From positions 1 to 64,000 of the forward strand of contig JANCMB010000001.1 of NCBI GenBank assembly GCA_031317595.1: a stretch of DNA of 64,000 bases, read 5' to 3'. This stretch comes from Glutamicibacter sp. PS. GTDB lineage: Bacteria; Actinomycetota; Actinomycetes; Actinomycetales; Micrococcaceae. A model generated the notes under the pieces. The model saw only the letters and a list, made by a program, of their open reading frames with translations. It searched no databases and had not been told where the DNA came from. A program made the translations under genes and the position numbers. Position 1 is the first letter of the stretch; each line of letters begins with the position of its first letter. Positions 16,471 to 25,145 of the stretch are shown in pieces.

Positions 16471-17700
16471 TTAGGCGAAGGCCGAGATTCCCGTGATCGA
16501 GCGCCCAATCAGCAACGCCTGCACGGTTTCGGTGCCCTCATAGGTGTGAATCGCCTCTAGGTCGGCGAAGTGCCGCGCCACGCGATTATTGGTCAGGATG
16601 CCGTTGCCGCCAAGCAGATCGCGGGCATTGGCCGCGATGGTGCGTGCGGTGCGCGTTGCGGTGAACTTCGCCAGCGAGGCCTGCGCCCCGGTCAGGTCTC
16701 CCGCGGCCTCAAGTTGACCGCACTGCATCACCAGCAGCTGGATGGTGGCCAACTCGGACTGCATGCGGGCCAGGCGCTCCTGGATGATCTGGCTGGCGGC
16801 GAGCGGTCGACCAAACTGGGTGCGGGCCTTGGCGTACAGCACCGCCGACTCATAGCAGGCAGTGGCATGTCCGACGGCGGCCCACGCCACCCCGAGACGG
16901 GTGGCGAACAAGACCTTGGAGGTGTCCTTGAAGCTACGTGCCCCGGGCATCACCTGGCTGTCCGGTACAAAGACGTTCTCGAGGCGAATGTGCGCCTGCC
17001 AAATTGCGCGCAGCGAAAGCTTATTGCTGATGGTGGTGGCCTGGTAGCCTGGGGAGTCCTGCTCCACCAGGAAACCGCGGACCTGCCCCTCGTCGTCGCG
17101 TGCCCAGACGACGGTCAGCCCGCCGACCGAGCCATTGCCGATCCACTTCTTCTCGCCGTTGAGCACATAGCCGCCGGCGACTCGGTGCGCGCGGGTCTCG
17201 AGGCTGACGGAGTCCGAACCGTGCGTGGGTTCGGTCAGCGCAAAGGCGCCGGGCAGGGTGCCGGCGCTCATCGGTTCGGCGTAGCGCGCGATCTGTTCTT
17301 CGCTACCGCACATCAGCACCGATCGCAGGGCCAATCCGGCCTGCACGCCGAGGATGGTGGCGGCCGAGCCGTCGCCGCGGGCCATTTCCATGTTGACCAG
17401 CCCTGCGGCCAGCATGCTCATCTCGGGGTGCTCTCCGAAGTTCAGTCCATCGCGCAGAAGCCCGGCGCTGCCCATGGAGCGCACCAGTTCCAACGGGTAT
17501 TCGGCGCGTTCCCACAGGTCGTGCGCCACCGGCTTGACCTCGGAGACGACAAAATCGCGGGCGCGCTGACGCCACTGGGCGTCGGCCTCGGACAGGTTGG
17601 CGAAGATGCGCGTCGGATCGATATCGACCTCGTCGGCCCAAAGGTCATACTCGGGTTCCACGACGCCGGTCGGGAAGTCGAATTCGGTGGTGGTGGACAT
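16471..17700 (-). CDS. Acyl-CoA dehydrogenase
   Basis: The 409-residue flavoprotein belongs to the acyl-CoA dehydrogenase family: FALTEPTHGSD for FAD/substrate binding, WIGNGS, and the catalytic base Glu388 in TYEGT near the C-terminus. It introduces a trans-2,3 double bond into acyl-CoA. The acid end with GISAFA and general layout resemble glutaryl-CoA-dehydrogenase-like members, but chain specificity cannot be settled by eye. The ATG at 17700 has AGGAG 8 nt upstream and is preferred to the frame start at 17742. It lies 80 bp downstream of a TetR gene on the same strand, with an operator-like palindrome at its promoter. Confidence 0.82.
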   Translation of the reverse strand: MSTTTEFDFPTGVVEPEYDLWADEVDIDPTRIFANLSEADAQWRQRARDFVVSEVKPVAHDLWERAEYPLELVRSMGSAGLLRDGLNFGEHPEMSMLAAGLVNMEMARGDGSAATILGVQAGLALRSVLMCGSEEQIARYAEPMSAGTLPGAFALTEPTHGSDSVSLETRAHRVAGGYVLNGEKKWIGNGSVGGLTVVWARDDEGQVRGFLVEQDSPGYQATTISNKLSLRAIWQAHIRLENVFVPDSQVMPGARSFKDTSKVLFATRLGVAWAAVGHATACYESAVLYAKARTQFGRPLAASQIIQERLARMQSELATIQLLVMQCGQLEAAGDLTGAQASLAKFTATRTARTIAANARDLLGGNGILTNNRVARHFADLEAIHTYEGTETVQALLIGRSITGISAFA

Positions 17701-17752
17701 GGGCAACGCTCCTGAGTTCGGATCATCTGGTTTCCTACTCAAGAGTAATGGA

Positions 17753-17779
17753 ACTTAGTTTCAAGTCAAGAAACTAAGT
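17753..17779 (-). promoter_or_regulatory. TetR-type operator overlapping the acyl-CoA dehydrogenase promoter
   Basis: Perfect 10-bp arms ACTTAGTTTC (17753-17762) and GAAACTAAGT (17770-17779) flank a 7-bp spacer. Read on the reverse strand the spacer is TTGACTT, a good -35 element, and 16 bp further lies TACTCT as a possible -10. Binding here would directly block RNA polymerase. Confidence 0.7.
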
Positions 17780-17780
17780 A

Positions 17781-18467
17781 TCAAGCCGGTGATTGCCGCA
17801 GCGCCTCGCTGACCGCCGCCAATACTTCCTGCTCATCCGCTCCGGGATCGAGCACCGAAACCACCACGTTCACCGAGCGGCCGCGCGCCGCGCCGGCCTC
17901 GTCCGGCTCGAGCAGATCCGCGAAACGGTCCAGAAAGAGCCGCACGTCCTTGGCCAGCCGGTCGCGGTTGGTGGCCTGAGCATCGCGCAACCACAGTCGC
18001 AGGTGATCGTTGTGGATGGCCACCAGCCCGGCGCTGAGTCCCAAGCATAGTGAACGGTTCGCCGGGGTCTCGCATAACCCCCGGGATTTCAGAAAATCGT
18101 TAAAGGCCCGCTCATAGCTGTGCGTGGAAACCAGTTCGCGTTCTCGCAACGCGGCCACCGAGGAGAGCAGCTTATGGCGCAGCCGCGCGGCCTCCGGGTT
18201 GGCGGTGTATTGATCGAACACCACATGGGCCGCATCCAACAGTGTCTGGGTGACCGACACCGACGAGGCCGCCAGCGTGGTCTGCACATGCGTGATGATC
18301 ATTTCCTGATCCGCGAAGACCATATTCTCCTTCGACCCGAAGCGGCGGAAAAAGGTCGAGCGGGAGATGCCGGCCGCGGCAGCCAATTCGTCGACGCTGG
18401 TGGCGTCGAAACCCTGGGTAATCAGCAGGTCGAGGGCGGCCGGCGGTACGGCAGATGAAGCGATCAT
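17781..18467 (-). CDS. TetR-family transcriptional regulator
   Basis: The 228-residue protein starts close to its helix-turn-helix (TSVDELAAAAGISRSTFFRRFGSKENMVF, about residues 23-50), followed by a helical ligand-binding domain. It sits directly upstream of the acyl-CoA dehydrogenase on the same strand, with the palindrome 17753-17779 beginning 1 bp after its stop codon. It therefore probably represses that gene and responds to an acyl-CoA or the free acid; the ligand is not known. The ribosome site before the ATG at 18467 is weak. Confidence 0.78.
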   Translation of the reverse strand: MIASSAVPPAALDLLITQGFDATSVDELAAAAGISRSTFFRRFGSKENMVFADQEMIITHVQTTLAASSVSVTQTLLDAAHVVFDQYTANPEAARLRHKLLSSVAALRERELVSTHSYERAFNDFLKSRGLCETPANRSLCLGLSAGLVAIHNDHLRLWLRDAQATNRDRLAKDVRLFLDRFADLLEPDEAGAARGRSVNVVVSVLDPGADEQEVLAAVSEALRQSPA

Positions 18468-18645
18468 GATCTACGAATCTAGCATGCGTGCCGCAATGGA
18501 CCCCGGAGCTCGCATTATTGGTAGTCGCCACGGAAAAAATACGACGCCACTCTTGAGCCGGGCAACCGCTCAACGTAAGTTGGTGAATGAGACTGCGGCA
18601 GTTTAGGTAGTCCACTTCAAGAATCACGATAAACCGGGAGTAGAC

Positions 18646-18909
18646 ATGGGTTTCTTCGACAACGCAAAGCAGAAACTGAGCGAAGCAGTCGATAACGTCA
18701 AGGAGTTCGCCTCCGACGCCACCGAGAATGTTAAAGAATTCGCAGCCGACGCGACCGAGAACGTCAAGGAGTTCGCCTCGGACGCCACGGAGAACGTGAA
18801 GGAATTCGCCGCCGATGCGCAGGATAAGATCGGCGACGTCGTCGACGATCTCAAGGGCGGCGACGAGGCTGGCGAGGCTCCCGTCGAGGAAACCGAAGAC
18901 CAGGCCTAG
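18646..18909 (+). CDS. Small LEA-like/antitoxin-like 11-mer repeat protein
   Basis: The 87-residue protein starts MGFFDNAKQKLSEAV and then carries four near-identical 11-residue repeats of the form (S/A)DATENVKEFA (about residues 25-66), ending in an acidic tail. Regular 11-mers with A, E and K in fixed positions predict an amphipathic helix, as in group 3 LEA proteins and apolipoprotein-like repeats, which protect membranes or proteins during drying or freezing. The first 15 residues also resemble the MT0933-type small actinobacterial proteins annotated as antitoxins, but no toxin partner is adjacent. Ribosome site GGGAG is 6 nt before the ATG. It is monocistronic with its own terminator. 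Confidence 0.7.
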   Translation: MGFFDNAKQKLSEAVDNVKEFASDATENVKEFAADATENVKEFASDATENVKEFAADAQDKIGDVVDDLKGGDEAGEAPVEETEDQA

Positions 18910-18920
18910 GCCACCGGCGC

Positions 18921-18959
18921 GGTCGCGGTTCGCCGAGCCGACTCGAGCGAACCGCGACC
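18921..18959. terminator. Terminator between the repeat protein and the MFS gene
   Basis: GGTCGCGGTTCGC (18921-18933) pairs perfectly with GCGAACCGCGACC (18947-18959) around a 13-nt loop. It lies between convergent genes and can serve both strands. No clear U-run follows. Confidence 0.75.
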
Positions 18960-18968
18960 AACACCGAA

Positions 18969-20438
18969 CTAATCTTTCGCGGCCACGCTCTGTTCACGGG
19001 CTGGGGTCAAGAAACCCACCACCAGTACCGCGGCCAAGGCCACTCCGGCCGGCAAGAGCAAGGCTTGGCCCAGACCCAAACTCATCGCCTCCGCGACGCT
19101 GCGTTCGCTACCGGTGGCGCTGTGCTCGATCTGAGCGGCCACCCGCGACTCCATCAGCACCGCAATCAGCGCCGAGCCGAGCACCGAGCCGATCTGCCGG
19201 GTGGTGTTATAGATTCCCGAGCCGGCCCCGGCATCCTGCGCGGTGAGATCCCGTGTTGCCGCCAGCGAGAGCGAGGGCCAAATCATGGCGGCGCCCACAC
19301 CCTGCACAAACGGTGGGATCAACAAGGCCCACAACGGCGTATCGGCATGCATCAGCAGGGCGTAAACCAACATCGACCCGCCATAGAGCGCAAACCCCGG
19401 CAGCGCCAGCGAGCGTGAGGAATAACGGTTCACCGCCGCACCCATTAATGGGGCCACCGCCGCAGAGACCAGAGCCATCGGCGAAATCATCAGAGCCGAC
19501 TGCGTGGGGGTCAGTTCGCGCACCTGCTGCAGATAGAACAGCATGGGCAAGGTCATCGTGGCCACGGTCAGACCCATGGCCACGATGGCTACATTGGCCA
19601 AGGAAAAGTTCCGGACTGCAAAGAGCCGAAGCGGTACCAACGGTTCCTTACGGGTATGCGACTGCCACCAAATAAAGACGGCAAGCAACACGATCCCCAA
19701 CCCGATTAGATGCCACGAGCCCAGCGGCCCAATGAAGGGCTGCCAGTTCGTCGAATCGCCCTCCTGAATCCCGAACACCAGGCAGAACATGGCCAGCGCG
19801 CTGAGCAGCACGCCCACCAGATCGAAGGTGTGCGCATGGGCCTGCAGGCGCGGCACGAACTTCAGCACCATCGCGAAGCTCAGGATGCCCAGCGGAACAT
19901 TAATAAAGAAGATCCACTGCCAGCCGATGGAATCCACCAGCAATCCACCGAGGATCGGACCGGTGAGCGAGGCAATACCGGCCACCGCACCCCACAGGCC
20001 CATCGCGGCCCCGCGATGCTGGTAAGGGAAGATGCGGGTGATCAAGGTCATGGATTGCGGGGAGATCAGGGCCGCACCCAAACCTTGAACCGCACGGGCG
20101 ATGACGAGCGAGGTCAGCGAGCCGGCGAGGCCGCACCACAGCGAGGCGAGCGTAAAGATGACGAGCCCGAGCAGGTAGATCTTGTGCGGACCTACCCGGT
20201 CGCCGAGTCGCCCGGTGACCAGCAACGGCACCGCGAAGGTGAGCAGATAGGCGCTATTGACCCACAGGATTCCGGTGATATCGGTCTGCAGGGCCTGCAT
20301 CATCGCCGGCATAGCGGTGGACACGATCGTGGTATCGAGCAGAATCATAAAGAAGCCGATGACCAGTGCCCACAGGGCCCGCCACGCGGCTCGCTTATTA
20401 AAATCTTGATGTTGCGTTGACGGTGAACTCACTGTCAC
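18969..20438 (-). CDS. MFS drug exporter, DHA2 family (14-helix, EmrB/QacA type)
   Basis: The 489-residue membrane protein has about 14 helices. Motif A (GRLGDRVGPHK) follows the second helix and the motif-C-like stretch GPILGGLLVDSIGWQWIFFIN marks a proton-driven exporter of the DHA2 family. Substrates are usually hydrophobic cations or antibiotics. It starts with GTG at 20438, only 3 bp after the PhzF-family gene, so the two are one operon; a secreted small product handled by both is possible but not shown. Confidence 0.83.
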   Translation of the reverse strand: MTVSSPSTQHQDFNKRAAWRALWALVIGFFMILLDTTIVSTAMPAMMQALQTDITGILWVNSAYLLTFAVPLLVTGRLGDRVGPHKIYLLGLVIFTLASLWCGLAGSLTSLVIARAVQGLGAALISPQSMTLITRIFPYQHRGAAMGLWGAVAGIASLTGPILGGLLVDSIGWQWIFFINVPLGILSFAMVLKFVPRLQAHAHTFDLVGVLLSALAMFCLVFGIQEGDSTNWQPFIGPLGSWHLIGLGIVLLAVFIWWQSHTRKEPLVPLRLFAVRNFSLANVAIVAMGLTVATMTLPMLFYLQQVRELTPTQSALMISPMALVSAAVAPLMGAAVNRYSSRSLALPGFALYGGSMLVYALLMHADTPLWALLIPPFVQGVGAAMIWPSLSLAATRDLTAQDAGAGSGIYNTTRQIGSVLGSALIAVLMESRVAAQIEHSATGSERSVAEAMSLGLGQALLLPAGVALAAVLVVGFLTPAREQSVAAKD

Positions 20439-20441
20439 AGC

Positions 20442-21449
20442 CTAGTCGAAATCCACCCGACCGCTGATCCGAGTGGTCACATCGCCGGACACCCAGACGC
20501 CCTGCTCGTCGGCCTCCACATGTAAGATCGCCGCGCGTCCCACCTGCGTTCCCTGCCGCACCGTGTAGCGCTGCGGGGCGTGTCCGGCCTCGGTCAGCCA
20601 CAGCCCGAAGCCGGCATTGAGCGAGCCGGTGGCCGGGTCCTCCTGAATGGCCTCCCCGGGAACGAAGGCGCGCGCCTCGAAGTCTGCCGGGGGCTGCAGC
20701 ACGACGGAGCCAAAGCGTTCCTCCGAACGCGTGCGATCCGAGGCATCCAGCGGGCGCAGTTCCTCCCGCGTCCCGGTGAGCCGGGGGAGCACCGAATCAT
20801 GCGGTTGCCAGTTGCCCTGCGAGACACTGGCGGCGGTATACGGTCCAATCACCCCAACCTCCAGACCCTGCAGAGCCTGAAAATCCGGTTCGATGCCCAA
20901 CACCAGGTCGGCGTCGCGCAGTAAGAGTCCGGCGTGATGCGGCCCGTTGACCAGCCACTGATGATCGAGCACATCCTCGGAGGTGAGACCGAGGCCGGAG
21001 ATGGCCCACTGCAACACGTCCGGTTCCAGTGGGCCACTGCGCCGAAGGGGTGGGGCCTTAAAGGCCAGCCGACGCGGAAACTCGGCGGTGGCGTCGCGCT
21101 CGACGCGTACCGGCACCAGCCCGGCTCCGCACTCCTGGGTCAGCATTCCGGCGCCCGCCAGCTCGGGGTGGTCCTCTAAGAAAGCGTGAGCGGCCCCCAA
21201 GGTGGGGTGCCCGGCAAAGGGCAACTCGGTGCTTGGAGTGAAAATTCGTATCGCGTAGTCCGCTTCCGCGCTGCTAGGCGTGCGGAAAAACACGGTTTCG
21301 GACAGGTTCATCCACTGCGCAAAGTGTTGCATCTGCGCGGTGCTCAAGTCGTCGGCAGCATAGACCAAGGCCAAACCATTGCCATTGAAGGCCGACGGCG
21401 CAAACACGTCGACCTGGGCGTAGTCAAAAGAGCGGCTCATAAACAGCAT
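20442..21449 (-). CDS. PhzF-family isomerase/epimerase
   Basis: The 335-residue protein has the two-lobed PhzF fold signatures: VDVFAPSAFNGNGLALV near the start, ELPFAGHPTLGAAH about residues 74-88, and the C-terminal GEAIQEDPATGSLNAGFG. Members include PhzF of phenazine synthesis and diaminopimelate-epimerase-like enzymes. Most members outside phenazine clusters have unknown substrates, and no phenazine genes are seen here. The start is ambiguous between ATG at 21449 and ATG at 21440, neither with a clear ribosome site. It shares an operon with the MFS exporter. Confidence 0.8.
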   Translation of the reverse strand: MLFMSRSFDYAQVDVFAPSAFNGNGLALVYAADDLSTAQMQHFAQWMNLSETVFFRTPSSAEADYAIRIFTPSTELPFAGHPTLGAAHAFLEDHPELAGAGMLTQECGAGLVPVRVERDATAEFPRRLAFKAPPLRRSGPLEPDVLQWAISGLGLTSEDVLDHQWLVNGPHHAGLLLRDADLVLGIEPDFQALQGLEVGVIGPYTAASVSQGNWQPHDSVLPRLTGTREELRPLDASDRTRSEERFGSVVLQPPADFEARAFVPGEAIQEDPATGSLNAGFGLWLTEAGHAPQRYTVRQGTQVGRAAILHVEADEQGVWVSGDVTTRISGRVDFD

Positions 21450-21543
21450 CGTGGCATATCAAGCTGAGTATTGGCGGCGGTGTTACGCACAGCGCTGCGC
21501 GCATGACATCGCCGCCCGCCTCTTTCCGACGTTCGCCGTGTGA

Positions 21544-22080
21544 CTACCAGTTTCTAGCGACGTCGATGACCAGTCGTGAGCCATCACCCGGTCCGTCGAG
21601 GGTGAACACGCGCATCGGTAGGCGTGCCCGAACCGACAGACCCACCTTGCTCTGGCCCTCGAAGCTGCCCAACCACACCAGCTGTCGGAAGGTGTGATAG
21701 TACAGTCGCTGCACCGCCGGATCCACATCCAGCGACCAGCTGGCCGGGGCGTCGACACGGATCTCGATCTGTGCCCCGCCGATGGTCTCGACCGGCAGGC
21801 CCGATCCGATGCCGGTGAGCTGATCGACGTAGCGCACCGAATACCCCTCGGTGCTTCCGCTCAGATCCAGCACCAAGCGGTCGAAACAACTATGCGAACC
21901 GGTGCGCAGATCGGTGAGCCGGCTATAACCCACGGCCGTCGAGGTTTTCGGCAGCGAACCCCAGTACACGGTGGAGCACCCACCCGTGGGGGCCGGTACC
22001 GTGGCCACGGCCGGGGCCGTGCTCGCCGCAAGTCCGACGGCGGCCACCATCGCCACTATTGCTCGATGCATTGTGCCCAT
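21544..22080 (-). CDS. Secreted AMIN-like domain protein
   Basis: The 178-residue precursor has a cleavable signal peptide (MGTMHRAIVAMVAAVGLAAS, cleavage after an AxA near residue 26). The mature part has two cysteines (CSTVYWG and SHSCFDRLVLDL) that likely pair, and the RLVLDLSG and SRLVIDVA strands typical of actinobacterial AMIN-like domain proteins, thought to bind cell-wall polymers. The second of two adjacent ATGs (22080) is 6 nt from AAGGAG and is preferred over 22083. It is monocistronic and divergent from MscS. Confidence 0.7.
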   Translation of the reverse strand: MGTMHRAIVAMVAAVGLAASTAPAVATVPAPTGGCSTVYWGSLPKTSTAVGYSRLTDLRTGSHSCFDRLVLDLSGSTEGYSVRYVDQLTGIGSGLPVETIGGAQIEIRVDAPASWSLDVDPAVQRLYYHTFRQLVWLGSFEGQSKVGLSVRARLPMRVFTLDGPGDGSRLVIDVARNW

Positions 22081-22277
22081 CATTGGCTCCTTCCAAGCGT
22101 GGGGTTTTTCCCCATGTGCTCACTACAGCGCGCCGCCGTGGCACTGTAAATAGCTGGTGGGAACCGGAATCTAACCGCCGCACAATCGTGATCCACACGG
22201 ACTGTGATCCGCGTCGTGTCACCAATTCTCAAGCCTCCACTATGCTTTGGCCCATCGGTGTGTGACATGCTTTAACG

Positions 22278-23366
22278 ATGCAACCAAGTCCTACCGCGCC
22301 GGTCGATCAGACCGTGGAAGATGTTATTCAGGCCTCGAGTTTCCTACCCGTATCGTTGCAATTTTGGGTCCTCACCGCCTCCGGTATTGCGATTGCGTTC
22401 CTACTCACGCTGGTGCTCAGCCGGATCGCAAGCCGCATTTTGCGCCGTTACGAGGGCGCCGCGGCGGATGTGAAATCAAGCCGGATCCCGTTCTTCGGCA
22501 CGCTGTCCAGCGTGAGCCTGAAGATCATGCTGGTGGCCTTCCAGCAGCATCAACCCTGGTACGACGCCGCCCAGTTCGTCCTGTTGATCCTGATGGTCTC
22601 GTTCCTGACCTGGTTCATCATCCGGGTGGTGCGCATCGTCGAGGATGTGGTGCTGGGGCAGTTTGCCGCACGCTTTGGGCCCGGGCGGCGCATGGCCAAG
22701 GTGCAGACCCAGGTGGGGTTGCTGCGCCGCGTGCTGGTCGCGGTACTCTGCGTGCTCGCCGTCGCGGCCGTACTGCTGACTATTGATCAGGTCAGGACGC
22801 TTGGTGCCGGTATTTTGGCCTCCGCCGGTCTGGCCTCGGTGGTCCTTGGTCTGGCGGTGCAATCCTCGCTGGCCAACCTCTTCGCCGGGCTGCAGATCGC
22901 CTTCACCGACTCGGTGCGCGTGGACGACGTGGTCGTCGTCGAACAGGAACGCGGCAACGTCGAAGAGATCACGCTGACCTATGTGGTGGTCAAGTTGCTC
23001 GACGGGCGCCGGATGATCCTGCCCTCGACCTACTTCACCACCACGCCCTTCGAGAACTGGTCGCGCACCACGAGCGAAATCGACGGCACCGTGGTGCTGC
23101 AGCTGAAGTGGAATGCGCCGGTCGCGCAGCTGCGTGAGCGCACCACCGAACTACTTGAAGCCAGCGATCTGTGGGATGGGCGCACCAACTCCCTACTCGT
23201 GACCGATGCGGTCGGCGGGCTGCAAACCGTAACCATTTATGTATCGGCGCGCAACGCCGGGGATTTGTGGGAGCTGCGCACCATGTTGCGTGAGAAGCTG
23301 CTGGCCGAGCTGCTCGAAAGCCAGCCCGACTGCCTGCCCGATCCCAAGCTGCTGCCCGGAGTCTAG
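22278..23366 (+). CDS. MscS-family mechanosensitive channel
   Basis: The 362-residue protein has three or more membrane helices followed by the MscS beta domain. The pore helix GLASVVLGLAVQSSLANLF (about residues 184-202) and the adjacent GLQIAFTDSVRVDDVVVV are diagnostic, and ENWSRT lies in the cytoplasmic domain. It should release solutes upon osmotic downshock. No ribosome site precedes the ATG, so the mRNA may be leaderless. Its stop codon overlaps the stop of the convergent nuclease gene by 4 bp. The 22084-22277 region upstream holds only divergent promoters. Confidence 0.85.
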   Translation: MQPSPTAPVDQTVEDVIQASSFLPVSLQFWVLTASGIAIAFLLTLVLSRIASRILRRYEGAAADVKSSRIPFFGTLSSVSLKIMLVAFQQHQPWYDAAQFVLLILMVSFLTWFIIRVVRIVEDVVLGQFAARFGPGRRMAKVQTQVGLLRRVLVAVLCVLAVAAVLLTIDQVRTLGAGILASAGLASVVLGLAVQSSLANLFAGLQIAFTDSVRVDDVVVVEQERGNVEEITLTYVVVKLLDGRRMILPSTYFTTTPFENWSRTTSEIDGTVVLQLKWNAPVAQLRERTTELLEASDLWDGRTNSLLVTDAVGGLQTVTIYVSARNAGDLWELRTMLREKLLAELLESQPDCLPDPKLLPGV

Positions 23367-24025
23367 TAGCGCAACGCCGCCGGGCCGTAGTCGTCGAGCC
23401 GCTGCTGGCGCGCCGTGGCCTCACGCAACTGTTCGATCAGCAGATTGGCCTTCGCGATCAGATCCGCAATGAGTGCGTCGTCGCGATCAATCCAGCGGAA
23501 TTCCGGCACCACGCTCACCGGCACGAAGTTCTCGTGCTGCTCCCAGACGAACAGGGTGCGTTGCGCGCCGAGCACATACTGCTGCCACATGATCTGGCGC
23601 AGATAATTCTTCGGCACCCGGGCGAAGGGCTTGTTGGTGGTCTTTATTTCCGAGAGCACCGGGACGCCGGAGGCGTCGAAACCCAGACCATCCGGGGTGG
23701 CTAGATGCAGCCGGGTGTCGCGCGCGTGAAAGAGCTGCGAGGAGGGGAAGATGTTGAAATTTTCCTGCACCCAGGCGGCGATGACCGGCTCGCGCTTGCG
23801 CCCGTGGTCGGTGTACGGGTTCCCGGAGAATCCCGAACCGTGGAGTTTGTCGATCACCGCCGAACGGATCGAACGCTCGGTGGAGAGCTTGGCGACGTCG
23901 GTCGCGGTAATACCTTGAGCCCGGGCCCGCAACCATTCGATGCGGTTGGTGGAATCCGCCAGCACCCGCTGGAAGCATTCGTGATCGGTCCCGGTAAATA
24001 AACTCACCCGGCTATTCTCTCTCAC
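23363..24025 (-). CDS. YqaJ-type (lambda exonuclease fold) nuclease
   Basis: The 220-residue protein has the YqaJ/PD-(D/E)xK order of motifs: ITATDVAKL near residue 40, a glutamate in GRKREPVIAAW, the acidic residue in ATPDGLGFD and the E-x-K in LSEIKTT. These enzymes resect DNA in phage recombination systems, but chromosomal copies outside prophages occur in actinobacteria. No recT, phage or restriction gene is nearby. The start is uncertain: GTG at 24025 or GTG at 24007, both without a convincing ribosome site. It ends with a 4-bp tail-to-tail overlap with MscS. Confidence 0.72.
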   Translation of the reverse strand: MRENSRVSLFTGTDHECFQRVLADSTNRIEWLRARAQGITATDVAKLSTERSIRSAVIDKLHGSGFSGNPYTDHGRKREPVIAAWVQENFNIFPSSQLFHARDTRLHLATPDGLGFDASGVPVLSEIKTTNKPFARVPKNYLRQIMWQQYVLGAQRTLFVWEQHENFVPVSVVPEFRWIDRDDALIADLIAKANLLIEQLREATARQQRLDDYGPAALRY

Positions 24026-24043
24026 CCGGCGGCCGGGCAGAAA

Positions 24044-24301
24044 TCAGCTCAGCTCGTCCATGGCCTGGGCGAGCGCGGCCGGGCGCGGCACCCCGACGAC
24101 GCGCAGCGCCTCGTGGCCGGCCCGCAACACCCGCACGGTCGGAGTGGAGGCGATCTGCGCCCGCGCCCCGGCGGCCGGATCGGCCACCACGTCGATGGTG
24201 CGCACCGGCACCCCAGGATGCCGCTCAAGCACCCGCTGCACCACCAGCTTGGCGCTGCGGCAGGGTGCGCAAAAAGGCTGAGTGAAAAGTTCGATCTCCA
24301 T
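24044..24301 (-). CDS. Thioredoxin/glutaredoxin-like protein with CAPC active site
   Basis: The 85-residue protein has the minimal thioredoxin fold with Cys11 and Cys14 in FCAPC at the end of the first strand and the cis-proline segment STPTVRV. It lacks the extra helices of full thioredoxin and is of glutaredoxin/mycoredoxin size, so a thiol-disulfide reductase role is likely, with the partner unknown. The ATG at 24301 has AGGTGG just upstream; an in-frame GTG at 24307 overlaps that site. It lies 18 bp before the YqaJ-like gene on the same strand. Confidence 0.7.
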   Translation of the reverse strand: MEIELFTQPFCAPCRSAKLVVQRVLERHPGVPVRTIDVVADPAAGARAQIASTPTVRVLRAGHEALRVVGVPRPAALAQAMDELS

Positions 24302-24416
24302 CCCCACCTACGATACGCGCCGGGTCACGGCTCCACCCGGGGGATGAGGTGCCACCGGGCACATTCACTCCCGGCGCCGACGCCGGTTCGTGGGCCACGG
24401 CGGAAGACTTAGAACT

Positions 24417-25145
24417 ATGAACTTTGCACACCACGCTTTGCCCAATGTGCTCGAGGCACAGCAGCTGCGCCGCAGCTTCGGCACCACCATCGCCCTGGAC
24501 GCGGTCGACCTATCCGTCGCCCCCGGTGAGGCCCTGGCCATTATGGGCCCCTCCGGCTCCGGCAAGTCCACCCTGTTGCATGCGCTGGCCGGGATTGAAA
24601 CCCCCGACGCCGGCTCGGTGATGTTGCAGCTGCCCGGCCGCACCCCGGTGGATATCACTACCCTGTCCGATACCGCACGCAGCGCCCTGCGCCGCGAAAG
24701 TTTCGGGTTCGTCTTTCAAGACGGGCTGCTGATTCCGGAACTGACCGCACAGGAAAACGTCGCCATGGCCCTGATGATCAACGGGGTGCCGCGCGCCGCG
24801 GCGCTACCGCGGGCCGTGCAAGCCCTGGGGCAACTGGGGCTGGGCGGCATGGAGGAACGGCGCATCGGCCAGCTCTCCGGCGGGCAGGCCCAACGCGTGG
24901 CCATCGCCCGCGCGCAAATCGGCTCGGCCGCGGTGATTTTTGCCGACGAACCCACCGGGGCGCTGGATTCGGTCACCGGCAGCGAGGTGCTCGACGCACT
25001 GCTTGGCAGCACCATCCGACAGGGCAAATCCCTGGTGATGGTCACGCACGACGAGTCGGTGGCCGCGCGCTGCGACCGGATTGTGCGTTTGCGCGACGGG
25101 CGGATCGTCGCCGACGAACGCAGCAACCAGGGGGAACGCGCATGA
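24417..25145 (+). CDS. ABC transporter ATPase (MacB/LolD type)
   Basis: The 242-residue ATPase has Walker A GPSGSGKST, the signature LSGGQAQRVAIARA and Walker B VIFADEPTGALDS. The last is typical of ATPases that work with FtsX-like permeases rather than solute channels. Its stop overlaps the start of the permease gene (ATGA), so the two form one complex. Substrate unknown: lipoproteins, peptides or lipids are usual. Confidence 0.82.
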   Translation: MNFAHHALPNVLEAQQLRRSFGTTIALDAVDLSVAPGEALAIMGPSGSGKSTLLHALAGIETPDAGSVMLQLPGRTPVDITTLSDTARSALRRESFGFVFQDGLLIPELTAQENVAMALMINGVPRAAALPRAVQALGQLGLGGMEERRIGQLSGGQAQRVAIARAQIGSAAVIFADEPTGALDSVTGSEVLDALLGSTIRQGKSLVMVTHDESVAARCDRIVRLRDGRIVADERSNQGERA

